From assembly GCF_003248505.1 (NCBI RefSeq), contig NZ_QFOA01000029.1, positions 1 through 47,151 of the forward strand: a stretch of 47,151 nt of DNA, in the 5' to 3' direction. Shown here one piece after another: positions 10,799 to 18,392 of this stretch. The notes under the pieces are model-generated. The model had not been told where the DNA came from and did not search any database. It saw only the letters and a list, made by a program, of their open reading frames with translations. This DNA comes from Sphingobium sp. GTDB taxonomy: Bacteria; Pseudomonadota; Alphaproteobacteria; Sphingomonadales; Sphingomonadaceae. The position numbers and the translations under genes were made by a program. Each line of letters begins with the position of its first letter. The stretch's first letter is position 1.

Positions 10799-11068
10799 AT
10801 GAACTGGTACGCGATCTTCGCCATCTATTTTCTGGTGTGGGTGATCAGCGCCTTCGTGATGCTGCCCTTCGGTATCCGTACGCCCGATGAAACCGGCGAG
10901 GCTTTACTGACGGGGCAGGCGGACAGTGCGCCCACCAATTTCCGGCCGGGCATCGTCGCACTGCGTGCGACGATCCTGTCGGCAGTCCTGTTCGGTCTCT
11001 ACTACACCAATTATGTCGAGGGTTGGCTGACCATCGATATGATCCCCGGCTATCATGGAGGCTCATGA
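10799..11068 (+). CDS. DUF1467 family small membrane protein
   Basis: An 89-residue protein with two hydrophobic segments (about residues 4-25 and 53-70) separated by a polar loop containing FGIRTPDETGEALLTGQADSAP. It resembles the DUF1467 family found beside complex I or RNase J genes in alphaproteobacteria; no function is known. It lies 12 nt after the RNase J stop, and its TGA overlaps the next ATG (ATGA), so it belongs to the same transcription unit. Confidence 0.8.
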   Translation: MNWYAIFAIYFLVWVISAFVMLPFGIRTPDETGEALLTGQADSAPTNFRPGIVALRATILSAVLFGLYYTNYVEGWLTIDMIPGYHGGS

Positions 11069-11529
11069 CGCTCGCTGAGTTGCGCATCGTCGAAGCGGAC
11101 GCGTCGCTGGTTGAGCGGTGGGCGCTGCTGCGTGCTGCGCTGTGGCCTGAAGAGACGCTGGCCGAACACCGCGAGGAAGCGATCGCGATGCTCCGCTCCC
11201 GAGACGAAGCATTGGCGGTGTTCGTGGCGCTGGACGCCAGCGACGCGGCGCTGGGCTTTGCCGAAGCGGCTATTCGTGCCGACTATGTCAACGGCTGCGA
11301 CACCAGCCCGGTTGCCTTTCTGGAGGGGGTCTATGTCGATCCCGCGGCCCGTCGCATTGGATGCGCGCGTGCTTTGGTCGATGCCGTCGCTGCGTGGGGG
11401 CGCGACAGCGGATGCGTTGAAATGGCGTCGGACGCCGACATCACGAACGCCCAGAGCCATGCGTTCCACGAAGCGGTCGGCCTGGTTGAGACGGAGCGGG
11501 TGGTCTACTTCCGCAAACCTATCGGCTGA
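11065..11529 (+). CDS. GNAT acetyltransferase resembling aminoglycoside 6'-N-acetyltransferase
   Basis: A 154-residue GNAT-fold enzyme that would transfer acetyl from acetyl-CoA to an amine. The second half resembles chromosomal AAC(6')-I enzymes of the Acinetobacter type from memory: YVNGCDTSPVAFLEGVYVDP, then the acetyl-CoA loop RRIGCARALVDAV, then ASDADITNAQSHAFHEAVGL and ETERVVYFRKPI. The third position of the usual Q/RxxGxG/A loop is occupied by an Ile-Gly-Cys sequence. The ATG at 11065 overlaps the DUF1467 stop; an upstream in-frame start would lie inside DUF1467. The GNAT fold is certain; aminoglycosides as substrate are inference from motifs, and a housekeeping amine substrate is possible. 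Confidence 0.8.
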   Translation: MTLAELRIVEADASLVERWALLRAALWPEETLAEHREEAIAMLRSRDEALAVFVALDASDAALGFAEAAIRADYVNGCDTSPVAFLEGVYVDPAARRIGCARALVDAVAAWGRDSGCVEMASDADITNAQSHAFHEAVGLVETERVVYFRKPIG

Positions 11530-11538
11530 TCCGCCGCT

Positions 11539-14205
11539 CTACTGGCGCAGCCGCTCGATAGCCTGCGCCAGCGCAACATAGAGCTTGCCCATATCCGACG
11601 AGAGAACCGCGACGCCCAGAGCGTTGCCGTCCCGCGCCGAAAGGATGATGCGCAACATCGCTTCGAAATCGTGGATGTAGCGGTTCACATGATCGCGGAA
11701 CTCGGCGTCATTGTCATAATGCAACGCGATTTCCCGCGACTCCCCGGCGTCGAGCAACTTTACGGCCCGCCGCGTGAAGACCCCCCGGTCGCCCTTGAGG
11801 TAGGCGGACCACGCCGAGTCGGTCACATCGTTCGAAAGGATTTTCGCCACATCGATCGCGGTGCTGTTGAGCGATTCGATGAGCAGAGCGGACCGCCGCG
11901 CGAAATGATCGCGGTCGCGGTCTTCAGACGCCTGTTCTGCCTCGACGATGCGTTTTTCGACTGCGGCACTCGTGTCGGCAATCGTCAGGAGTTGCCGGGT
12001 CAACCGGTCCGACGCCTGATGCGCGACCTTGACCGCCTCTTCCGCTGCCCGCGCGACCTGTTCGATCTGCGCCGTCACCTTTTCGTCGATCACGCCCTGC
12101 AGGGCCTCGTCGCTCGCTTCGGCCAGATGGCGGGCGGCTTCGGGAATGGCGCGGCCCAACGCTTGGCGCGCCCGCTCCGATGCCTGATCGGCGGTATCCT
12201 TGACGCGTAGCAATGCGGTGACGAGCAGCGGTCCTGCGCCTTCGGTGATCCTGCGCGCATCCTGGTCCGCCGCGTCGAGCGCGGTGCGAAGCCGTTCCAC
12301 CAGTTCGCGGTTCGCATGCAGCCCGCCCTGCGTGCTTTCCAGCCATTCGGTGAGGCGGCTGCCCTGACCGCGCAGCAGCGATTCGGCCTCTTCGGCACGG
12401 CCGACGAGCGCTTCCGATATCGCTTCCAGCCGCTCCATCTCGGGTGTCGCTTCGCCCAGCAGCGCGCGGCTACGCTCCAGCCGGGCGTCGAACCGCCCCA
12501 GTGCTGCGGGATAGGTTTCGTCCAGTTCACGCACGCTCGAATCGAGCGCGACCATCAGCGTTTCGGCGCTGCTGATGAGCCGTTCGGCGGTCAGTCCCCC
12601 TGACGCCAGCGCATCGTCGATCCGCCGCGTTTCCTCGGTCAGCCGTGCAAGCGCCGCGGTCAGTCTGTCGCCCCGTGCCAGCGCGCTGTCTTCCAACGCG
12701 GCGAAGCGCCCCTCGGTCGTCGCGATCGTATCCTGCAACCCGGCATGAAGCCCGGACATCAGGCTGCGCTGACCTTCGATCAGGTCGTTGATCTGATGCA
12801 GGCGTGTTTCGACATCGGCAATCGTATCGCTCAGCCCCGTGACGGTCCGGTCGCCGATGGATTCCAGTCCCTCGCGCGACCGCTTTAACAGCGCGTCCAT
12901 CGTCTCGGCCTGCGCGGACAGGCCTGCATCGATCAACGCCAGGCTCTGCTGTGCCCGCTCCAGCGCATGGGTAAGGCGGCGACGCAGATTCTGCTCGATG
13001 CCATCCATATCGTGGGTCAGCGCGCCTAGACTGTCCTCGCTCGCCGTTTCGATCCCCTTGCGCGTCGCGGCAACCAGCGCTTCGAGCGCATCGGCTCGCC
13101 GCGCCACGCCCTCGTCGGTGAAGGTGAAGGCCTCCCGCATCCGGTCCATCGCCTTGCCGATCCGTGCGTCCAGGCTATCTTCTATCGCTTCCAGTTCGGC
13201 AGCCAGACGCAGGCGAGTTTGCTCGCTTGTGCTGGCCATGCCCGTCTGGGCGGCCTGGACCAGATTTGCGAGCGCGTCGGCCTGGGTCTCCAGATCCTTG
13301 CGGCTGCGCTCCATCGTCTGCCGGGCATCGAGCGCGGTGGCATTGATCCGGCCCGATGCGATATCGGCAAGGCCGGTGACTTCGTCCGTGGTGGCCCGCG
13401 TCGCTTCCTGAAGCTGCGTCAACTGACTCGACAGGCTCTTGGTCGCCGCGAGCGTCCGGGCGCGGGCTTCGTCGGAAACTTCCGTCAGCGAATGGAGCCG
13501 GGTTTCGAGCATGTCGATCCGTTCCGAAAGCGCATGACCATTGTCCATGATCTGCGCCGCCATCTTGCCCGTACGATCCTCCAGTTCCGGGATCAGGCCG
13601 ATCAGCGTTTCCATGCGCCGCACCAACGCGTCACCTGCGCGTTCGGACGCTTCCGCCCGCTCCGCCGTCGCATGGGCACGCGCGGCGATCAGTTCGGCCG
13701 AGGCCTCCATATTGCTGCTGGCTGCGGCACCATAGCTGTCGAGCAGTTCCGCCTGATCCTGCATCGTCTGCCGCGCAGCGTCGAGTTGCGCGCGCGCTTT
13801 ACGCAGGCGGATGTCGAGCAGGTCGGCTTCGGTCCGCAACGCCCGTGCGGTGTCGAGATAGCGTCGCGCCTCGGTCCGGCTGTTGCGAACCAGCATCAGG
13901 TAGCAGACGGCCAGCAGGATCAGCGGGATGACGAGCGTGACGATGGCGTTCGCCCAGGCGGCAGGTCCTGCGGCGAACGAACCGGAAGACGCCAGCGCCC
14001 ACCCGGAAAAACCCAGCCACGCCGCAGCGACGACGCCCAAAACGATTCGCGCGCGTCGCGCTGCCGGATCGACGCCGATCTGCGGATCGGGCTCCTCGAT
14101 ATCGGGAGCCATATCCTCCAGCAGCAGGACGTCATCCTGCTGGTCCCTGCCTGCCATGTTCTGGTTTTCACGCCAGAACTCCACGATGGTGCTGCCCCCT
14201 GTCAT
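11539..14205 (-). CDS. TipN-like polarity factor candidate: membrane-anchored coiled-coil protein
   Basis: An 888-residue protein with an acidic N-terminus (about residues 1-50), two transmembrane segments (about 53-72 and 84-106) and a very long helical, Ala/Glu/Arg-rich coiled coil from about 110 to 760. A conserved-looking globular tail follows (ILSNDVTDSAWSAYLKGDR, AEFRDHVNRYIHDFEAML, LSSDMGKLYVALAQAIERL). Two N-terminal membrane spans, a huge coiled coil and about 880 residues are the known architecture of Caulobacter TipN, a new-pole marker. Homology was not tested and coiled coils mislead, so the name is a proposal. The ATG at 14205 is used; an ATG at codon 17 (14157) is possible. It converges with the acetyltransferase gene (9 nt gap) and diverges from the Hpt-like gene. 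Confidence 0.6.
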   Translation of the reverse strand: MTGGSTIVEFWRENQNMAGRDQQDDVLLLEDMAPDIEEPDPQIGVDPAARRARIVLGVVAAAWLGFSGWALASSGSFAAGPAAWANAIVTLVIPLILLAVCYLMLVRNSRTEARRYLDTARALRTEADLLDIRLRKARAQLDAARQTMQDQAELLDSYGAAASSNMEASAELIAARAHATAERAEASERAGDALVRRMETLIGLIPELEDRTGKMAAQIMDNGHALSERIDMLETRLHSLTEVSDEARARTLAATKSLSSQLTQLQEATRATTDEVTGLADIASGRINATALDARQTMERSRKDLETQADALANLVQAAQTGMASTSEQTRLRLAAELEAIEDSLDARIGKAMDRMREAFTFTDEGVARRADALEALVAATRKGIETASEDSLGALTHDMDGIEQNLRRRLTHALERAQQSLALIDAGLSAQAETMDALLKRSREGLESIGDRTVTGLSDTIADVETRLHQINDLIEGQRSLMSGLHAGLQDTIATTEGRFAALEDSALARGDRLTAALARLTEETRRIDDALASGGLTAERLISSAETLMVALDSSVRELDETYPAALGRFDARLERSRALLGEATPEMERLEAISEALVGRAEEAESLLRGQGSRLTEWLESTQGGLHANRELVERLRTALDAADQDARRITEGAGPLLVTALLRVKDTADQASERARQALGRAIPEAARHLAEASDEALQGVIDEKVTAQIEQVARAAEEAVKVAHQASDRLTRQLLTIADTSAAVEKRIVEAEQASEDRDRDHFARRSALLIESLNSTAIDVAKILSNDVTDSAWSAYLKGDRGVFTRRAVKLLDAGESREIALHYDNDAEFRDHVNRYIHDFEAMLRIILSARDGNALGVAVLSSDMGKLYVALAQAIERLRQ

Positions 14206-14285
14206 CCGTTCACTCTAGCATCTTTTGCTGGCCCTGAAATGCCTTGTTACCAAAACTTAACGCACGCTCGATAGCGTCTGTCGCC

Positions 14286-14588
14286 ATGTCTTACGATCCG
14301 GGCGCTCTTCATGCCGCATTGGCGGCCGCAGTCGGGAACGACGGCGCGCTGATCGAGGAACTGCGCGCCGCGTTCGTCGAAAGCGCGTCTCGGCAGGTCG
14401 ATCTGCTGGCGCGGGCGCGGTGCGACGCGAATTGGGAACTGGCCGCATGGCGGCTCAAGGGTCTCGCGGGCAGCTTCGGCCTTTCCGCGCTGATGGCGCT
14501 GGCGGAAGAGGCGGCGCAGGCCGCGCCGGGCGATCCCGCCATCGTGCGGCGGCTGCGCGCGGTGATCGCGGGCCTCGATCACGACTGA
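14286..14588 (+). CDS. Hpt-like protein lacking the phosphoacceptor histidine
   Basis: A 100-residue, all-helical protein. Residues 53-65 read AAWRLKGLAGSFG, which aligns with the histidine phosphotransfer motif (A-H-x-L-K-G-[SA]-A-x-x-[FL]-G), but the phosphorylated His is Trp55 (codon TGG). The rest of the motif, including Lys58-Gly59 and the Gly-Ser-Phe-Gly turn, is intact, so it is probably a folded four-helix-bundle protein that cannot take part in normal phosphorelay. The ATG at 14286 gives the compact domain; a TTG at 14244 would add 14 unlike residues. It is the first gene of a four-gene plus-strand run. Confidence 0.75.
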   Translation: MSYDPGALHAALAAAVGNDGALIEELRAAFVESASRQVDLLARARCDANWELAAWRLKGLAGSFGLSALMALAEEAAQAAPGDPAIVRRLRAVIAGLDHD

Positions 14589-14672
14589 CGCGCGGCAAAG
14601 CGCCGCTTGCCTTGCGCCGCCGCGCTTGCGAAAAGGCCCGACTTTCAGCAATCGGGTCGATCTGTAACCGCC

Positions 14673-15839
14673 ATGAGTTTCGCCGCCATCCTGAGCGCCA
14701 GCCGCGCTGTATCCGATTCGTCGGGCACGGTGCGGGCCAGTCTGCACTTCGCCGGGCAGACTCTGGTCGAATATCAGGCGCGTCAGGCCGTTCAGGCGGG
14801 CGCGGACCGCATCCTCATCCTCGTCGGGACGATCACGCCGCAACTGTCGCAGGCGGTCGACCGCTTGAGCGCGGACGGCATTGCAGTCGCGCTGGTCCGG
14901 GACATGGTGTCGATGGTGCGGGACGCGCCGCGCGACAGCGACGTGCTGCTGGTGGCGGACGGCGCGGTTATCGCGCAGGCGCATTTCAATGCGCTGGGCG
15001 GGGTCGAGGGCGACGCGCTGCTCGTCGCCGACGACAGCCGTGCCAGCGCGCCGTTCGAACGAATCGATGCGGGACAGCGTTGGGCGGGGCTGGCGCGGAT
15101 TACCCCGGCGCTGCTGTTCGGCACGCTCGACATGATCGGCGATTGGGACATGGCGCTGACGCTGGTGCGCGCTGCTGTGCAAAAAGGCGCACGCCGCGTC
15201 ACCGTGGCGCAGGACGACCTGCTCGAAGGCCGGGTCGCCATCGTCGAATCGCAGCAGCAGGCCGATCTGGTCGCTCAGGCCGTGACCGCTGCTGGCGCAG
15301 GTGGCGCGCGTGGGCGCGGCGGGGCGGAACATTACCTGCTCGCCCCGCTCGCGCGGATAGTCGGGCCGTCGCTCATGCGGATGCAGGTGCCCGCGGTTCA
15401 GGTGCGGGCCGCTGCCATCGCGCTGGCCGCGATTGCACTGGTGCCCATCGAACTGGAATGGCCGACAGCGGGCTTTCTTTTGCTGCTCGCCGCGCTGCTG
15501 CTGTCCGAATGCAGCGACCGGCTGGACGAACTGGCGTTGCGCGGCGCGCCTGTCGGATGGATCGCCTTCTGCGCGCCGGGCCTCGCATTGCTGGGGATTT
15601 TGGAGGCGGGGGGGACCCCACTTGCGATGGACCTTGCGCTGGTGCTGGGCATCGTCGGCGTCGCCGATCGGTCGCGGCGGACGGGGAACGCGCGGCCCTG
15701 GATGATCTTTACGCCCGCTACGGCTCTTGTCCTCCTCATCGTTGCGGGATTGGGCGGCGCCTTGGCGCTTGGCATCCGCGTGGCGATGCTGCTGGCGATC
15801 GGATCGGTGGGGGCGTTGCTGCTGCGCCGGGGCGACTGA
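14673..15839 (+). CDS. Nucleotidyltransferase-like/CDP-alcohol-transferase-like membrane protein, probably degenerate
   Basis: A 388-residue protein with a soluble first half and about five or six membrane segments from residue 245. The first 110 residues follow the layout of sugar-phosphate nucleotidyltransferases (AAILSASRA, then FAGQTLVEYQARQAVQAGADRILILVG, then VLLVADGAVI) but lack the Gly-rich G-G-x-G-T-R loop. The second half resembles a CDP-alcohol phosphatidyltransferase; where D-x-x-D-G-x-x-A-R is expected it has Asp282-Arg-Leu-Asp285-Glu-Leu-Ala. This is the arrangement of bifunctional inositol-phosphate cytidylyltransferase/phosphotransferase enzymes with eroded catalytic motifs. 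The relationship is my reading and needs profile searches; a plain annotation would be 'hypothetical protein'. ATG 14673 is chosen over one at 14607 because homology starts there. Confidence 0.6.
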   Translation: MSFAAILSASRAVSDSSGTVRASLHFAGQTLVEYQARQAVQAGADRILILVGTITPQLSQAVDRLSADGIAVALVRDMVSMVRDAPRDSDVLLVADGAVIAQAHFNALGGVEGDALLVADDSRASAPFERIDAGQRWAGLARITPALLFGTLDMIGDWDMALTLVRAAVQKGARRVTVAQDDLLEGRVAIVESQQQADLVAQAVTAAGAGGARGRGGAEHYLLAPLARIVGPSLMRMQVPAVQVRAAAIALAAIALVPIELEWPTAGFLLLLAALLLSECSDRLDELALRGAPVGWIAFCAPGLALLGILEAGGTPLAMDLALVLGIVGVADRSRRTGNARPWMIFTPATALVLLIVAGLGGALALGIRVAMLLAIGSVGALLLRRGD

Positions 15840-15894
15840 TTTTTCCCGCCAAGGGTTTAGGGCATTTTAAGGACGTGGCTTTATTCTTGCGGGC

Positions 15895-16980
15895 ATGAAC
15901 GCCTTTTCGTCCCTCACCGGCACGGGTATGGCGGGCAGCTGGCCGATGGCGCAGGTCATGGCCGGTGCGTCCGCCGTGCCGGTTGCCCATGCCGTCGATC
16001 TGGCCTTTTTCTTCCAGGCGCAGGATGACGCCCGACAGGATGCGCTGATTATCGAGGCGCGGCGGCACCTTGCCGGGTGTATCCACGCTATCGAAATGGC
16101 TATGCGCCTGTCGCTCGATCACGCGCCGCAGGTCGCGTCCGCGCTCGACCGGCTCGAACCGTCGCTCTGCTGGGCGATGGTGCGGTCGCAGCCCGAACTG
16201 CTTTCGCCTCCCCTGTTGGCGCACATGCGCCTGCGCGCCGCCATTACGCTGATGCTGCGGCAGCAGGGGCGCGGCGCCAGCGATGGCGGCCTGCACCCGG
16301 TGGCCGATTTTTCGGGTGAGGAAGCGGGCAAGCCCTCGCTCGAGGCGCTGACCGGCCTGACGCTGGCCGAAGGACGCTGGCTGATGCCCGGCGGAGAGGA
16401 CCGGGCGATGCGCCCGGATCTTCCGGTGGACCATTATGCCGAGCTGGTCTGGACCGTCGCCGCCTGCCTTGCGCTCGCCATCAGGCGCGGCGGGGAGAAT
16501 GGCGGCGCGACCCTTTGCGCGCTCGAACGATCCGGGTGGGCGCTGCTCGCCGATCATGACGAAAGCGCCAGCCCGCTGATGCTTGCCGATCGGTTCGTGC
16601 GGCAACTGGGTGAAGGCGCCGACGCGCCGGACCTCATCGGCCAGGCCCTCGACGAAGAGCGTTTTCTTCTCTTTACCGCGCTTGCCGCGCGCCGCCTCCA
16701 TATGGACAGCGCGCAGCTGGCCGAACTGCTGCTGCTCGGCCCGGTCGGCGATGTCGGCCTGCTCTGCCACGCGCTGGGCGGATCGACCGCCGAGCATCGC
16801 CGTCTGCTGCTATGGCTGCGGCCGGTGCGGCCTTCGCTGTCCGATGCAACATTGCTGGCGGAGGCGGACCGGCACGAACATCGGGCCGACGACCAAGCTG
16901 CCGAGGCGCTGGCGCTCTGGCGCGCGCCGGTCGCCTTTCGCGCGAAGCTGGCGCATCTGCGCGGTGTCAGCCCGGCATGA
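15895..16980 (+). CDS. DUF2336-like helical protein
   Basis: A 361-residue, largely alpha-helical soluble protein without membrane segments. The helical-repeat character (for example LLFTALAARRLHMDSAQLAELLLLGPVGDVGLLCHALGG near residues 258-295) resembles the DUF2336 family of alphaproteobacteria, which is often encoded near signalling genes; the assignment is tentative and no function is known. The ATG lies 55 nt after the preceding gene, and its stop overlaps the kinase-like gene by 4 nt (ATGA), so the two products are probably made together. Confidence 0.6.
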   Translation: MNAFSSLTGTGMAGSWPMAQVMAGASAVPVAHAVDLAFFFQAQDDARQDALIIEARRHLAGCIHAIEMAMRLSLDHAPQVASALDRLEPSLCWAMVRSQPELLSPPLLAHMRLRAAITLMLRQQGRGASDGGLHPVADFSGEEAGKPSLEALTGLTLAEGRWLMPGGEDRAMRPDLPVDHYAELVWTVAACLALAIRRGGENGGATLCALERSGWALLADHDESASPLMLADRFVRQLGEGADAPDLIGQALDEERFLLFTALAARRLHMDSAQLAELLLLGPVGDVGLLCHALGGSTAEHRRLLLWLRPVRPSLSDATLLAEADRHEHRADDQAAEALALWRAPVAFRAKLAHLRGVSPA

Positions 16981-18338
16981 CGACCGCCGTCATCCGTGCG
17001 CAGGTTTCGGGCGACGGGCGTTTGTTGAGCGCTGACGGGCCGCTGCTCGCCCTGCAACGGGAAGCGGGCGCGGATCTGGGCGATCCCTTCGCCGTGCCGC
17101 AACTGGCCGCGATCGCGCGCCTGTCGCACCGGCTGGGCGTCATGGTGTCGCGGCCCGTGACGGCGGCGGCGGATCATGCGGACATCGCGATGTGGGTACG
17201 GGCAAAGCCGGACGACGGTGGCGTCCGCCTCTCCATCGTCGACTGGCGCGAACATCCCCTGACGTTCGATTCGGGGCATGGGGATCGACAAGCCGATATC
17301 GCCACGCTTGCCGAAGGCTGGACATGGCAGGTGGATACCCAGTTGCGGTTCCAGATGGCGCTCGCCGGACAGGGCGATGCAGGCGCGCTGCCGGAGAGCC
17401 CGCCTGCGGTCGGCATGCGCTTTTCCAGCTATTTCCAGCTTCAGCCCGACGAGGTCGGCGACATGGCGATGCTGCGCGGCTTTGCCCAGCGGCAGGCGTT
17501 TCGCGATCAGCGTGCCATCCTCTCCGCAGATCCGGGGCGCAGCTACACTCTGTCGGCCTCTCCGCTGTTCGATGTCGGCGGCGCGCTGACCGGGTTTCGC
17601 GGTATCGCGACGCCGCTGCGGTCCGACCCGCCGGTCGAGCCAGACCTGCCGCTCACACTCTACCCCGCAGATTTCGGACGCAGGCTCGACCGCTCTCTGC
17701 GCCAGCCGCTCGGGCGCATCATCGCGAATGCCGATACGATCAGCGCGCAACTGGAAGGCCCCTTGCGCGGCGATTATGCGGGCTACGCCAGCGACATTGC
17801 GTCGGCGGGGCGGCATCTGCTGGCGCTGGTCGACGATCTCGCCGATTTGCAGGCGGTCGACCGCCCGGACTTTACTGTCATTTCGGAGGATGTCGACCTT
17901 GCCGATGTGGCGCGCCGCGCTGCGGGGCTGCTGGCGGTCAAGGCGCTGGACCGGTCGATCACGATCCTGCCGCCGCCGCCCGAAGACAGCCTGATCGCCA
18001 TCGGCGAGTTTCGCCGCGTGCTCCAAATTCTGGTCAACCTGACCGGCAATGCCGTACGCTACGCTCCGGAAGGCACGCAGGTACGGATTTCCACCGAGTG
18101 GGAAAACGGGATGGCGCGCGTGACCGTCGCCGATCAGGGCAGTGGCGTCGATCCCGCCGACCGTGAACGCATCTTCGACAAGTTCGAGCGTCTGGGCCGC
18201 GACGATCATGGCGGCAGCGGCCTTGGCCTCTATATTTCGCGTCGGCTGGCCCGCGCGATGGGCGGCGACATCGTCGTCGGGGGCGCGCCGGGGCAGGGCG
18301 CGCGCTTCATCCTGACGTTGCCCGTTGCCGCGCCATAA
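16977..18338 (+). CDS. Sensor histidine-kinase-like protein with PAS domain but no H-box histidine
   Basis: A 453-residue soluble protein. Residues about 145-215 form a PAS-like domain. The dimerisation region has RLDRSLRQPLGRIIANADTI (236-255) where kinases have S-H-E-L-R-T-P-L; the phosphoacceptor His corresponds to Arg239. The ATPase domain is well preserved: N-box ILVNLTGNAVRY (Asn358), G1 box Asp386-Gln-Gly-Ser-Gly390, F-box IFDKFERLG, and G2 box Gly412-Gly-Ser-Gly-Leu-Gly417. It should bind ATP, but autophosphorylation at the usual site looks impossible. No transmembrane segment or receiver domain is present. Translation is coupled to the DUF2336-like gene, and a hairpin terminator follows 3 nt after the stop. 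Confidence 0.88.
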   Translation: MTTAVIRAQVSGDGRLLSADGPLLALQREAGADLGDPFAVPQLAAIARLSHRLGVMVSRPVTAAADHADIAMWVRAKPDDGGVRLSIVDWREHPLTFDSGHGDRQADIATLAEGWTWQVDTQLRFQMALAGQGDAGALPESPPAVGMRFSSYFQLQPDEVGDMAMLRGFAQRQAFRDQRAILSADPGRSYTLSASPLFDVGGALTGFRGIATPLRSDPPVEPDLPLTLYPADFGRRLDRSLRQPLGRIIANADTISAQLEGPLRGDYAGYASDIASAGRHLLALVDDLADLQAVDRPDFTVISEDVDLADVARRAAGLLAVKALDRSITILPPPPEDSLIAIGEFRRVLQILVNLTGNAVRYAPEGTQVRISTEWENGMARVTVADQGSGVDPADRERIFDKFERLGRDDHGGSGLGLYISRRLARAMGGDIVVGGAPGQGARFILTLPVAAP

Positions 18339-18341
18339 AGA

Positions 18342-18367
18342 AAGGGCCGCCCGGTGGAGCGGCCCTT
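18342..18367. terminator. Bidirectional rho-independent terminator between convergent genes
   Basis: A perfect 9-bp stem, AAGGGCCGC (18342-18350) and GCGGCCCTT (18359-18367), encloses an 8-nt loop. It lies 3 nt after the kinase-like gene and 25 nt beyond the stop of the oppositely oriented hydrolase. T-rich sequence flanks it on the plus side (TCCTCGTCTTT) and an A-rich run on the other, so it can serve both. Confidence 0.8.
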
Positions 18368-18392
18368 CCTCGTCTTTACTCTCAGCGGAGTA

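Noticed and set aside
14158..14179. Inverted repeat GTTCTGG and CCAGAAC with an 8-nt spacer near the 5' end of the TipN-like gene
   Set aside because: It lies inside or directly before the coding region depending on the start chosen, and 7-bp arms in a GC-rich genome are expected by chance.
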